DNA from: Rhodocollybia butyracea
Lineage: Eukaryota; Basidiomycota; Agaricomycetes; Agaricales; Omphalotaceae
Length of the DNA stretch: 64,000 nt
Reading direction: 5' to 3'
NCBI GenBank assembly: GCA_015501585.1
Contig: JADNRY010000010.1
Location: forward strand, 62,001 to 126,000
Part shown: positions 22,339 through 33,623 of the stretch, piece after piece
Position numbering within the stretch: position 1 is the first letter of the stretch
Layout: each line of letters begins with the position of its first letter
Notes under the pieces: model-generated
What the model was told of the DNA's origin: nothing
Databases searched by the model: none
The model's input: only the letters and a program-made list of their open reading frames with translations
Position numbers and translations under genes: made by a program

Positions 22339-23449
22339 TTTTGAGAGTTGTATTGCAAGGAATGCAGCTTGGCCGGCAAGCTGTGTCTGAGTGGGGGACT
22401 GAACCAGCAGATCGACGGGAACAATTCTAACCCTTTCTGTTTACGAGGATGCAGGGTGGAGCGATCCTACGCGTATCGGATCGAAGATAGATACTCGGCT
22501 CTGCGATAGTCCCGCAAAGAGCCCGCAACGGAACGGCCGGCTCCGCACAGCCATGTTACAACGAGGTCAACCCACAAGAGCACTACAAGAGCCCGCAAGG
22601 AAGGTATAAGTAAGTAAGTTATTTAGAGTCTGTAGACTGTCGGGAGAAATGATAGAACTATAGTCCTACATGGTGTACACGAGCTAAGCTACTCCGAATC
22701 CCTCTCCTCAGTATCCTCAATCTCGAAGGACACCGAGATAAACCTCCTCAGCACACTGTTCCTTCGTGAAGGAATCTCGCTAATAAGTATGGGCAGTATA
22801 ACCTAGATACAGTACTACTCTCCCGCATCCCGAATGACTCTGCGTATGAACACAAAAAAAATACATTTTCAAAAAGTCTCTGGCCGATGCCTCCAGATAT
22901 TCCTCTTGACAGCTTTGATCGCCTGAGCTCTGGTTACATGGAAGCGCGCATTGGGACAAGAGGTGGCGCCCTGTCCTACAGGAATACTACATCGGCTCGC
23001 ATGGCTGCTCCAGATCCAGCTGGGAGGAATCGCTGCGAAAATACTTGATATTGAGCTTTTGCTGATTCTGATAGGCATAAATGATAGCCAAACATAAAAC
23101 TCCACATGTCCGTTTCCTACAGGGATCAAGCAATCGCTCGGACTTGGGCAGACTTGGGCATAGTTTTAGTAAGAGGGCAGTACCCGCACGGTGAGTTGTT
23201 CGTTCCATTACAGAATGAAAACGAGTTTTAGTACATTGAGGTCCTTGACATTCGATCTGACTTTGTTGAATAAGTACCTTGCCCATGGGCTTTTTTGAAA
23301 CATCAATAACGCCGTTAGTGTATCCGTAGCTATACGACCCGTCACCTCGTGTCCTAGTATATTGCCCTCGTCAAGGCCATCCTATTATTTCGCCATGGTA
23401 TCTAGCAATCCATGTAGATATTTTCTCGAAAGCTACTTTCACTTACAGG

Positions 23450-24200
23450 TGTAGATCCAGATACAATGGCTTCAATGAACATGCTGCAGAAACAAAGAAT
23501 TTTGTAATACCAGCTCGGGGGAACGCAGACGTCGAACTCATCATTGACCTCCATATAGCTGTCATCTTCACAGATCTCTTTATTTCCCCTTCCGCATTCG
23601 GTATCGTCACTAATAGCATCTGTCTTAATCCTGGGGGTACGACTACCCGCTTGTAGTGTTTGAACCTTTTGTGCTGTCGATAGCGTTGAGGTTATTCAAG
23701 TCCAAGAGCGCGAGTGACGCGAAGGCTGAGGAGAGCTTGAGTTAAAGCTGTGGGGAAGTTTCAGAGGGCCGTGGCGTTCGCTGAGCTGTGTGGGCATAAG
23801 CGCACGGGATGCCGGGTGACGACTTGCTTTGCGGATTCGGGATTCAGTGCGTGAGGCGGAGGCGAGAGATGGGACAGACGGGATATTGCGGGGAAATCGT
23901 ACATGGCTTGAAAATGATGCATGATGCTGAGACTTGTGTTGGTGCGGATAGTTGGTCATCCAGAGTTGATTTATAGGGCGAATGAAGATTCAACGCTGCA
24001 ACTGCGGATGGAATGAATCCTTTTGCTGCTTTCGTTACATATCAGACCATTATTACTGACCTTGTTAAAGTTGAGAAGAGAGGATTTCGCAGTTGTACGT
24101 ACGATGAGCTGTTCGTTTGATCACAGAACGAAGCTAGGTTTTGCTTGCGGTATTCGCGTTTTACACGAGCGATTTGGAAAGACGAGACGACTCTTTGACT
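23450..24200 (+). repeat. Coding-derived repeat family, copy 2
   Basis: Diverged copy of the segment at 19880-20650, in the same orientation. It keeps the IIDLHIAVI-coding block, the AATCCTGGGGGTAC block, the CGCACGGGATGCCGGGTGA block and the 3' part with TACGATGAGCTGTTCG and GATTTGGAAAGACGAGACGA. Reading frames are broken. Confidence 0.5.
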
Positions 24201-24399
24201 GGGTTTCCGACACCGGACCAAACCATTCTTCTTCGAATTCAATGTGGTTGCATTTTTCGGGGGCTGGTAGTTTCTGGGTGATGGTTTTTTTCTGCTTCAG
24301 CGAGAGTCTCGGAATTCGTCGAATGTTCGCTATTATTCAAAGATGGTTTGGATCGAGAGACCAGAGAAAGAAAGGAAAGAAGATATGATGACATTGAGA

Positions 24400-24600
24400 G
24401 AAAGTGGCTGTGCACTACGATCTAAGCACGTGCTCGTCAAATAAGCGCCCGACTTTGTGGTTGCTGACACTTGCGCTTAACAGACTGCTTGTATTTCTCT
24501 ATTCTCTATATCTCAACGAGGCCTCAAACTACCTCTTATCATGCTCTTAGCCTCCTCTGAGCACCCCTTCCTCTCACGCCGCAAAACCCAACTGGCCACT
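24400..24600 (+). repeat. Copy of the kinase-gene promoter region
   Basis: AGCACGTGCTCGTC, AAGCGCCC, a 'CTCTATATCTCAACGAGGCCTC'-like block and CTCTCACGCCGCAAAACCCAAC recur in the same order at about 30650-30910, directly upstream of the kinase gene at 30996. The duplicated promoter here precedes copy 3 of the coding-derived repeat rather than a kinase. Confidence 0.45.
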
Positions 24601-24729
24601 GAACGTTCAATATTCAATATTCAATTCCAGGACCATTCCACGGTATCGCACTGTTTAGAAGTTATCGTGCCAGAACGCTTCGTACCTAATGGAGATTTCT
24701 ATCCCTCCAGATGCACAATACAACTTTGA

Positions 24730-25285
24730 AACCGAAAAGTCCGCTCCAGATACGATATTCGACAAACATACGCTTCGCTTGTCAAGGAAATCTTCCCTGT
24801 ACCCATGGCTGCTTCTGCGCATTGGTACAGGGCTTCAATGAACATATATACTTCAGAACAGACTCTCGTGCGGTCTTTTCAACGAATCTTGAAATATTAA
24901 CTTGATGGAATGCGCGTGAATCTGCGTCGATCTCATCATTGACCTTCATACCGTGACAAACTGCCATCTTCACTAATCTCTTTGCTGTCCTTTCCGCAGT
25001 TGGTATCCTAATCGCAGCATCTGTACTCAATCCCGGAGGTACGAGTCTACGACCACATGTTTGAAGTTTTTGTTCGAAGTTTTTGTGCGGTCGATGGCGT
25101 TTCAGGTATCCAAGTCTGAAGGAGAGCATATATTCGCTGAAAGCTGTGGGGAAATTCCGCAGGGGCCGTGGTGCTTGCAGAGGCGTCTGGGCATAAACGC
25201 ACGGGACCCCGGGTGATGACTTCCTTTGCGAATTTGGGATTCGGTGCATGAGGCCTGAGGCTAGGGCTTTGGTGAGGAAGCAGAG
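24730..25285 (+). repeat. Coding-derived repeat family, copy 3
   Basis: This diverged copy matches the first ~450-550 bp of the family (TCTGCGCATTGGTACAGGGC, TCATTGACCTTCATACC, ATCCCGGAGGTACG, CGCACGGGACCCCGGGTGA). Its minus strand is open for 155 codons (25249-24782), but the opposite-strand frame is not kept in copies 1 and 2, so I do not call a gene there. Confidence 0.45.
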
Positions 25286-25439
25286 GCAAGTGGCGTCTCT
25301 TTCGATATGATTGTGTGCGGCGTGGATATATCAGTTGGGTGCTAGGTAATGAAGTTTTTTTTTTTCAGTGAGATTACATATTCAAATTGGAATTTGTTGA
25401 ATGTTCGAAAAAAATATGATGGCATTGAGGATATACTAC

Positions 25440-25975
25440 TATGGGGAAGCGGGTACGAAAGGCGAATTTGGGTCGTATTTTACGATCTCGGGCCGCTTTT
25501 TCTTGTTCTGAGTGACCGAGGATCCTCCGTGACCAATTCCTGGGGAATTGGGTCTGGAATTGGGCACAAAAGGGGAATCGGGGTCGTACTCTACGATCCT
25601 CGGCCGCTTTTTCGTGGGCGGGTTCTGAGTGACCGAGGATCCTCCGTGGCCAATTCCTAGGGAATTGGGGTCGTACTCTACGATCCCGGGCCGCTTTTTC
25701 GTGGGCGTGGCCGCGAAGGATCCTTCTACGCGTTTCTGCGGGGTTCACATGAAAGCGGAAGGGGATTTGGGTGCGGAATTGGGTACGTCATTCGTGGGCG
25801 GGTTATTAGTGGCCGCGGAGGATCCTTCTGCGTGGCCAATTGGTTTTTGCGGAGTCCACATGAAAGCGGAAGGGGATTTGGGTCCGGAATCGGGCGAGTT
25901 ATGAGAGGGTCCTTCTTCCTGGCTAATTCCTTTGTGCGCGTCCTTCCACAGGAAAGCGGAAGGGGAATTGGGTAC
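25440..25975. repeat. Degenerate tandem repeat, ~120 bp units
   Basis: Units share GGGTCGTACTCTACGATC, GGCCGCTTTTTCGTGGGC, GAGGATCCTCCGTG-CCAATTCC and ACATGAAAGCGGAAGGGGA blocks in recurring order. The right part overlaps the 3' coding end of the minus-strand secreted paralogue, where the same GGAAGGGGA(A/T)TTGGG unit encodes a Pro/His/Ile/Leu-rich tail. Confidence 0.6.
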
Positions 25976-27114
25976 GGAATTGTGTGCGGAAGGGGAATTG
26001 TGCGTGGAAGGAGAATTGGGTGCAGGGGAATCGTGTACAAGGGAATCGTGTGTGGAAGGGGATTTAGAATTGGGTATGGAAGGGGAGTTGTGTGCGGAAG
26101 GGGAATCGGGTGCGGAGGATTTGGATTTGGGTGTGGAAGGGGATTTGGCACCCGTGGGTCCCTCTCCGTGGCTATGCCCATCCCCGGACGGCCGCTCGAA
26201 AGCGGGATTGTGCCCCCTGTTATGTCCGAGTGCCCAGTCGTAGGCGACGACGACTGGCTCACAGAATGGGAATCGTGGTCTGGGCCTTTAAAGTCTGTCT
26301 TAAACTGATGTGACAGGCGCTGCGATTGTGCTCGTGTTTTCGTCGAGATCACCGACATCGGTCCTGTCTTCTCCTCGGGTTCGCCCTTAAAGATTACAAA
26401 CGTGCCATGGGCTGGGCGACCTTTGCTAATGCCAATATACATCTTCCCAAACTTCCCAGGCTCCCCAGACTCAGACTCTTCGGGGATGATCGCTTCCGTA
26501 TCATCCTTGTTGAGAACCCACTCCTCTAGCAAAGCATATATAAGGAATGCAGTGACAAAAACCAGATCTGGGAGCGAGTACTCACCACCATATGCCATAT
26601 ACCCAAAACATGGTTCCCCGAACAGTCCTTCGAGGGTGAAATAAACCCACTTCTCATCCACATCCAATGGCTCATATGTGCCGTGGTATTTCATATCCAA
26701 CGTCACAGCATTTTGATCATAGCCGGCCGCTTCCTTGAGCGCGTTGGGGACGGCGTCGGGAACAACGTGGATGGTACCAGGGTCTGGTTCATGGACTTCA
26801 GCTTTTCCGTCGATGAAGGTCATGGTGACCAATATTTTGATGGCGGGACGTTTCTGGCAAGATGGGGGGTATTGGCCATAGTACAATGAACCCAGTAAAC
26901 ACTTACAGATAATTTCTGAGCTGATTTTCCGGGAGAATGGGGGCGTTTCTGGCAAGATGTGAGTAATGGCTATAGTACAATTAACCCAGTAAACACTTAC
27001 TTTCGTTGACGATGATCTTGTCAATCGTCCTAATTCGGGCTTCACTGGCACTGGTATAGAGCACACAGCAAGCACCCAGCTAGCTATCAAGGCAAAGAGA
27101 AGAACAGAGCGCAT
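25726..27114 (-). CDS. Secreted hypothetical protein, paralogue B (Pro/His-rich low-complexity tail)
   Basis: Exons 27114-27001, 26948-26907, 26853-26586 and 26525-25726 give 407 aa. The start MRSVLLFALIASWVLAVCS is a signal peptide nearly identical to paralogue A. The globular core matches A: MKYHGTYEPLDVDEKWVYFT here against LEYTGLYKPLDPGELLYF, then KMYIGI. The C terminus is replaced by a low-complexity tail of PLPHTIPLP/HPNPLPLSCG units made by tandem DNA repeats. Introns 1 and 2 begin GTAAGTGTTTACTGGGTT and end CATCTTGCCAG, the same as in paralogue A. The upstream region is also duplicated. Function is unknown. The tail is probably fast-evolving and its exact end is less certain than the core. 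Confidence 0.68.
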   Translation of the reverse strand: MRSVLLFALIASWVLAVCSIPVPVKPELGRLTRSSSTKVSVYWVNCTIAITHILPETPPFSRKISSEIICKCLLGSLYYGQYPPSCQKRPAIKILVTMTFIDGKAEVHEPDPGTIHVVPDAVPNALKEAAGYDQNAVTLDMKYHGTYEPLDVDEKWVYFTLEGLFGEPCFGYMAYGGEYSLPDLVFVTAFLIYALLEEWVLNKDDTEAIIPEESESGEPGKFGKMYIGISKGRPAHGTFVIFKGEPEEKTGPMSVISTKTRAQSQRLSHQFKTDFKGPDHDSHSVSQSSSPTTGHSDITGGTIPLSSGRPGMGIATERDPRVPNPLPHPNPNPPHPIPLPHTTPLPYPILNPLPHTIPLYTIPLHPILLPRTIPLPHTIPYPIPLPLSCGRTRTKELARKKDPLITRPIPDPNPLPLSCGLRKNQLATQKDPPRPLITRPRMTYPIPHPNPLPLSCEPRRNA

Positions 27115-28867
27115 TTTTATTGCGCAAAAATGCAGATTGACCAGCAAGCTGTATTTGTGTAGGGCGGGGGACTGAACCAGCAGATCGACAGGAACAATTA
27201 TCCTCCACAAGTGCTTTTCATAAGGATGCAGGGTGGAGTAGGGTGGAGTGATCCTACGTGTATCAGATCGAAGATAGATACTCGGCTCTGCGATAGGGTC
27301 CCGTAACGGGTCCTGAAACGCCGGATCCGCACAGCAAGCTCGACTCAAGCTCGCAGAGAGGACTCAGAGGAAAGGTCATTAGTATTAGGAGAAAAGATAT
27401 AATTAATGTAATCCTACATGGTGTCCACGAACTCATAGATCGCTCTCCTCATCTCTAGTCGCCGCCTCCAAATGATCGCCTGGGCTTTGACCACTTCTTA
27501 TTACTCTCTCCGTCTGTTAGCGTCTCTCTGCTTAATAATCTTCTCTTTTGAGAACTTACCACGAAACACCAAACACCGCGATCATTGAAAAACCGGATTT
27601 CGGGATTAATACTTCCGATGCTAGGCTTGCTGGGCAGTGCGGAAGCTTGTGGAAGGTGCACGAGGACTGGGACGAGAGCTGACGAGAGCTCCTGCCGGCC
27701 CGTCCTACAGGAGCCTACAGGATGATACTGAAGTCCTCTGAATTCACGAGAGTGAAGAAAAATCGTAGAAGTCCTCTAAGAAAAAAGAACAGGAACTTAC
27801 TGTTAACATTGGTGCGCCGGAAAGCTGCGCCCTATGAATTTTATCTTCACCTTGGAACTAACGCGATCAGTTGACATGCTTCACATCATGAGTACTAATA
27901 TAATATGAATTTGTGGGGTGGCGAAAGAGAGGGTGCCAGGCGTCACCACGTTAAATCGCTATCATGTTACATTGTGAAGCTTCCATTCCACAGGGGAATG
28001 CTTCGCTCCCTGCAATGCATTCATCGTGGCGCGTCTCCTTCGATATGGTTGTATTGGCAGGTTGTGCTCTTGATTCTGGCAGTAAGCTCTTGGATCGAGA
28101 CAATAGCAATAGCAACACACGTTTAACCAACTCATTACTAATCTACCTTGGGGTCAAGGTTCCTGGTTCACAGATAGACTGAAAGCCATCACTGAAGCTC
28201 TGTATACGGAGACTCGTGTGGGAGTTGTTTGAGCGCATGACCTCAAAGTCTTACAGTCAAGTGACTCACCATTTCTCGAATGGCACTCTCTAGTTGCAAA
28301 AATTCTCCGAAGCAATGTGCTACTATTGATTAATCTGCTTTTAACTGTGGGTTAATGATAGGTACAGCGATCTTTTAAAGCATCAATAACGTAGTAAAGA
28401 TGTATGATGAGCTCAGATGCTCACCTTGCCCCTCACTCACCCTCTAGCCCCTCAATAAGTGTTCAAGTTCCTTGATAATGTCGGCGTGGTTCCCAAATAG
28501 AAGATTGTTGCATATGTACTTGTGTTCCTTTGAGGACCTTAGACCAGGCTGACTTCCTTTCTTGTCGGAAAATAAATACTTCGCTGCATGCTGCTGATAT
28601 CTCGGAGATTTAATAGCTGCAAGTCATTAGTATGTAGCGCTCAAACTCCCGACTCCCAGTGAGACGATAAAAGCAGCTTTTTGCTTGCACATGCCACTCA
28701 GATCCCACTAGTACTGGGTAAACAGCCAACCGCTCTGGGCGTCAGCCTTTCAAACAAATCATCAACTATCAGCATATTGCACAAAATCACTTTCACGACT
28801 TCTCCGGTGCAAACACTTCGTTGTAAGTTTGAATCTCTGACATAAGCTTTCAGGAAGGAACATAATC
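27115..28867. other. Promoter of the secreted paralogue and unassigned sequence
   Basis: The segment 27115-27440 matches the region upstream of paralogue A at 22339-22690 (GATCGAAGATAGATACTCGG, CCTACATGGTGT-CACGA), so promoter and gene were duplicated together. On the minus strand, 27661-27435 could be two terminal exons of an unknown protein (NPEIRFFNDRGVWCFV, then a 46 bp intron), but no upstream exons were found. Nothing else is supportable up to 28867. Confidence 0.35.
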
Positions 28868-29921
28868 ATGGCCTCACTCGTCGCTTTCATCTCCACGATC
28901 GGCGATCTTATCACTGTAGTCGGGGCCTTCCAGAGCCTTTTCCCGTCCGGCTCACAGATTGTGATAACGCTCCAGGACTTCGGGGGTCTCCTTCGACGTG
29001 AGATTCTTTACCGAAGTCGAAGTTGCACGCCTCCAGTCCACCCGGCTCAACTTCTACGACGTATGGCTTCCCGCCATCTCCCGACGGGCGGTCATCGACG
29101 ACAACGATATCACCCCCCAAGTGGTGAATTCCACCACGTCTTCCGAAACCTCAATACCGCAATCCAGGATGTCCACATGCGCGTAGAGACCCTCGCTGTT
29201 GTTCCGCCAGAACGCTGCTGTGCTGCACGTTGACGACTTCGTGCAGGGTATGTTCCTCGTGATGGAGCTCTACGGCCTGCTTCTGCACATGCATGCTGTG
29301 TGGACAACCCTCCGGCGCATCCAGGTCGGGGCGTCCTCGCTCGACGATCCACGGCTCAACATCGACACGCGGTCAGCCATCACGTACACGAGCTCTGCGC
29401 GGACCTTTGTGCGAGAAATGAACGAGCTGTCGTGGATCAGGCGGCTTGACTCCGTCAAGCATGTTCGCAGCGATTGGTCATTGTACCCCGGCGGGGCGTT
29501 CCCATTGCGCTTTTATATCTATTCGTTTTCCGACAGATACCTGCCGCTGCCCAACAGCGTGCATCCCCTCACGCACCCCTTTCCTGGCATTGGGGGCGCC
29601 ATAGGCGACAACCCGCCTATGGCGTATAGAAGAACCACCCTCGATGCAGCAAGCTGGATAGCGCAAGCTCGTGAACGCCACATAGTTGCTATTCGGAATA
29701 TATACAATCTCAGGACGAGTCAGGCGCCAGGGTTCGCGACGGAGTTGGACAAGCTGATGGTTATGCTGGAGGCGAGACTGGTGAGGCAGGGTGGAGTGAA
29801 GGGGTTGGATAGGCTGCACGGTGTGGATGATGTTTATAGCTCGGAGAAGGAGGAGAAGGAGGCATTGCTGGAGCTATCTATCAATCACAAGGACGGTGAC
29901 AAGGAGGAAGTTGTAGTCTGA
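28868..29921 (+). pseudogene. Hypothetical gene broken by about three single-base frame changes
   Basis: Coding character runs through the whole segment but switches frame three times. The first frame starts at 28868 (MASLVAFISTIGDLITVVGA, a hydrophobic N terminus). A second frame takes over near a GGGGG run at about 28984 and a third near a CCCCCC run at about 29115. From about 29195 one frame remains open to 29921 (240 codons, including TFVREMNELSWIRRLDSVKH and a charged tail). Two of the three breaks coincide with homopolymers and no introns fit. It is either a recently inactivated gene or an assembly with indel errors. I do not recognise the family and assign no function. Confidence 0.5.
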
Positions 29922-30995
29922 ATTTGGACGGTCTATGTGCAGTAGATACAATAACGGGCCTAGGTTTTGACTGCTGTGTGCGGGCATGATTGAAGATCTT
30001 TGTACTCTTTGGTGTTATATTTCGGCTTGCAAGTTTAGGGCTCATTTTGTACTATCTCTCTGCATTTATTTGCTTTGAATCTCTCTGTTCTCCTGGATTA
30101 TTCAGCGTTGAATGGGGAGTATTGGGAGGAGAAGATATTCAAGCACGTAGTCCGTCATGATCAATTCTACAACACTGGCCTAGGCGATGTCGATTTTCAA
30201 ATCTTCGGCACTACATGGGTTGGCAGCAGGCTTGTTTATGGAACTAGATCTGAAACTAATAGCACTCACGCTTTCACAGCGGCAAGTACGGCGGGCTTGG
30301 ATTGAGACTGAAGAGTTGTCACAGAGTTGGTAGAAGAGTCAAGACATCGTGTTCTCGAAATACCTGTGGTGTGAGATATAGAGCTAGAGTTGGAGAGAGA
30401 GAGAAGCACGTAGTGGTGCGTAGAGTGTACTCGGGCACGAGGTCTTGTGGTTCATTTGGATTAGACCGTATTCTAAGCTCGAGGTGGCCAGGAGATGGTG
30501 TTTGGTTGTTGGTAGAGAAAAGAATGTTATTAGAACGTGATTTCTTCCGGGAGCGTTGGGATACGTGCGTACGCACTTATGTTCTTGATACAGTGCCTGC
30601 ATGATGATTGAGCGTCGAATGAATTTCACTGGAAGTATTGGGAGGTATTCAAGCACGTGCTCGTCTAAGCGCCCAAGAACTTAACTATAAGCGCCCAAAT
30701 TACTTGCGCCAGCGGAACACATTGCAACTTTGCAACTGACAGCTGCTTAACGGCAGTTCGATAGTCTCATAGACTATATTTCTTTATATTTTAACGGGGC
30801 CTCGAATTACTTCTCATCTGCCTCTCTGCCTCTCTGCACCTCTCTGCCTCTCAGCACCTCTCTCAGCAGTATCTCAGCGGCTCTCTCACGCTGCGAAAAC
30901 CCAACCGCGAAAACCTAACCGGTAACTGCAAACTAGGCTTCTGCAAACTAGGCTACTACAAACTAGGCTGCTGCAAACTAGGCTAACTGTAAACC
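29922..30995. other. Intergenic region with duplicated promoter elements
   Basis: A block with GTATTGGGAGG and ATTCAAGCACGT occurs at about 30105-30160 and again at about 30625-30660. CT-rich sequence follows at 30815-30880. This is the upstream and 5'UTR region of the kinase. Small open frames in it have no motif. Confidence 0.45.
30926..30985 (+). repeat. Tandem CTGCAAACTAGGCT repeat in the kinase 5'UTR
   Basis: Four imperfect copies of a ~15 bp unit (C-TGCAAACTAGGCT, one with TACAAACTAGGCT) lie immediately before the kinase ATG at 30996, after a pyrimidine-rich CCTCTCTG tract. Confidence 0.75.
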
Positions 30996-33021
30996 ATGTC
31001 GCACCAATTCGCCCGAGCCCTCGACACGCTGAAAGACCAAGCGAAAGATGCACTATGGGCGCTGTCGGCCGGATGGAGCAGTTGTGGTTTGTGTAAGCAG
31101 ACGGCGAGCGTGAAGATTAATGGGAGGATATGTGAGTGTGAATTTCTATCAATTTGTGTGTGCGAACTTGGCTATGGCTTGTTCTATACGTCCTGTTGGG
31201 ATATACATACTAGTACTATGCTATGCTGTGCTGGTAGTATGCGTTATACGTCTTGCGTTCACGCATAAAGCAAGGAGCAGGTTCCAGAGCCCTAGCTAGA
31301 GCTGATACTAACTTATTTCTCATCTTGTCTAGTCAAAATAATCAAAGTCCTCGGCGAAGGAGGGTTCTCGTTCGTGTACTTGGCGCAGGATGAAGCCAGT
31401 GGGGTGAGTTTTTGTATATTCTTTATCTCATTAACCCATCTTGAACCTTCCATCTCCTTCCAGCGTCAATTCGCGCTCAAAAAAATTCGCTGCCCCACGG
31501 GCACCGACGGCGTCAAACAAGCCATGCGCGAAGTCTCCGCCTACCGCCGCTTCAAGCACCCCAACATCATCCACATCCTCGACTCCGCCGTCGTGCAGGA
31601 CCCCGACGGCGAGGGCAAAATCGTGTACCTCTTCCTGCCGCTATACCAGCGCGGGAACATCCAGGACCGCATCAACGCGAACGTGGTGAACGGGGGTGCG
31701 TTTGGCGAGCGCGAGGTCGTGAAGCTGTTTAGGGGCACGTGTGAGGCTGTTGCGGCGATGCATAGTTATCGGCCGAAGGGGGATAAGGGGAAGGGACGCG
31801 GGGCGCAACCGCAGCAGGCTGCTGCGGGGGGTTCGTCGAATGGGAGAGCAGGCCATGGGGATGGCGAGGGTGATGGAGATGACGATAATGATCATCGGTT
31901 CCCTGAGCCAGAGGGTGATGCTGAAGGCGGGTATTCGTACGGGCCTTCTTCGACGAGTCGGAATCGACCTACACGGGGTGCGTCGGGGTCGAGTGCTATG
32001 CCGTTGATCAACCGCGCAAGCGAGGGAGAGGGTGAGGGTCTGCTGGGCGGTGGAGGAGGCAACGACGTGTTGTTCGATGGAGATGAAGACGTTGCTGGGA
32101 TCGGGGCAGAAGGGGATGGGCAGGGTGAGCAGGGTGAAATTGTGCCGTATTCGCATAGGGATATCAAACCTGGGTGTGTTCTTTCCTTTCCCTTCCTTTC
32201 CTACGATTTCGCTTGCTATTTTCTCCCTCCCTCTCCTTCTGCTCTTTCAATACCGTTGATTCACGACTTTCTGATTACCTTTCTTTCGTCACTAGGAACG
32301 TGATGATTTCCGACGACGGGCGGCCCATCCTTATGGATTTCGGCTCAACGATGAGGGCAAGGATAAAGATTGAGAATCGAAGTCAGGCGCTGTACCAGCA
32401 GGTGTGTTTGTCTCTTCACAATCTCACAATTCCTCTATCACAATCACAATTGCAATCGCAATCACGAAAACGTGAAGCGCGCGCGCGCCTCGTCTGTGTT
32501 TTCTTCTCTTCATTCGCTAATGTCTCCTCCCTCCTTCCTTCCTAGGACATCGCTGCCGAACAGAGTACGATGGCATATCGCGCCCCCGAGCTTTTCGACG
32601 TGAAAACAGGAACGATGTTGGATGAAAAGGTAGATATATGGGTGAGTGTTCTTGCTATTCCCTAATCAACCAATCAACTAATCGCCTAATCAAACAATCA
32701 CCTAACCACCTAATCGTCTCATTTTATCTCCTCCTCATCTTCTCTCTATCTCCTCCTTAAACACACACCCAGTCCCTCGGCTGCCTCCTCTTCGCCATGC
32801 TCTACTCGCACTCGCCCTTCGAGAACACGCAAACCACCGAACAAGGCGGGTCCATCGCCATGGCCGTCTTAAACGCGCAGTATAAACATCCCGAGGCGGG
32901 CGCGGCGAGGTATTCGGAGGGGCTGAAGGGGATGGTGGATAGGATGCTCAAGGTGGATCCGAAGGACCGCCCGGGATTGAGGAGGTGCTGGGGATGTGTG
33001 AGGAGGTGGAGGGGAGGTTGA
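30996..33021 (+). CDS. ENV7: Env7/STK16-type serine/threonine protein kinase (C-terminal frame break)
   Basis: Six exons: 30996-31131, 31333-31403, 31464-32173, 32296-32401, 32546-32641 and 32773-33021 (455 aa as read). All kinase elements are present: Gly-loop GEGGFSFVY (residues about 52-60), lysine in FALKKIR, catalytic HRDIKPGN, MDFGS, RAPELF and SLGCLLFAMLY. The core resembles the NAK-family kinases STK16 and yeast Env7 (ALKKIRCPTG, FKHPNIIHILDS, LPLYQRGN), which act at Golgi or vacuolar membranes. Between the catalytic-loop region and the N-lobe lies a ~120-residue low-complexity insert rich in Gly and acidic residues. At about 32973 the frame shifts. As read, the protein ends in an Arg/Trp-rich tail at 33021, but the alternative frame gives a natural tail (IEEVLGMCEEVEGRLR) ending at 33026, so a one-base indel is likely. 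Confidence 0.85.
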
Positions 33022-33252
33022 GGTAGGGTAGGGGCGTGCGTTTCGTTTCGTTTTAGTTCTAGAACTTTTTTTCGAGGAGAGACTCAGGAGAGAGAGAGAA
33101 TATGATGGATGGGAGAGAGAGGATGGATGGGAGAGATGGGTGTATGTATATATGTAGGTTGGGTGCTTTTTATCGATTAATGATTAACCCGTACGTATAT
33201 TTGTACTTGTAAGACCTTTAGCTATGACGCGCTACGTATCGCTTTAAGTATC

Positions 33253-33353
33253 TGCCCCATGGCTGAGTTGGTTACAGCGTCCGACTGTTACAGTAGTATA
33301 TAGAATATTCAAGTAATATCGGAAGGTCGAGAGTTCGAGCCTCTCTGGGGCAG
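33253..33353 (+). tRNA. tRNA-Asn (GTT) with intron
   Basis: The acceptor arm TGCCCCA pairs fully with TGGGGCA. The D stem is GCTG/CAGC. The anticodon arm is TCCGA-CTGTTA then TCGGA, so the anticodon is GTT with an intron of roughly 27 bp after position 37. The T arm GAGAG-TTCGAGC-CTCTC is intact. A TTTT tract lies about 20-30 bp downstream. This is the best-preserved unit of the array. Confidence 0.85.
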
Positions 33354-33446
33354 TTGACTCCTATGGATCATTTTCGTTTATTTTAAAAAATCTCTGTTTT
33401 TTGTTCTGATATCATCATCATCCATCCTGTTAACTATTATTATAAC

Positions 33447-33524
33447 CGCCCCATGGCAGAGTTGGTTCCAGTGTCCCAGCTATTATGCCTTCGGAACGCG
33501 GAGAGTTCAAAACTCTCTGGGGCA
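33447..33524 (+). pseudogene. tRNA-Asn-like pseudogene, array unit 2
   Basis: The 5' half (GCCCCATGGCAGAGTTGGTT) and 3' end (CTCTCTGGGGCA) are kept, but the anticodon arm is destroyed (CAGCTATTATGCC) and the acceptor pair 1-72 is lost. Confidence 0.6.
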
Positions 33525-33623
33525 GTTTATCAATAATCGTGAAAGATAGTTCTGTTTTTCTTCTTCCAAATCTTTCTTCCTCTGCCATCAGAATACCATC
33601 TTCTTGTTAAGTATTATCATAAC

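Noticed and set aside
24782..25249. 155-codon minus-strand frame in repeat copy 3
   Set aside because: Openness is not preserved in the other two copies, whereas plus-strand peptide blocks are.
25832..26308. Plus-strand Gly/Arg-rich frames opposite secreted paralogue B
   Set aside because: They are complements of the Pro/His repeat tail of the real minus-strand gene.
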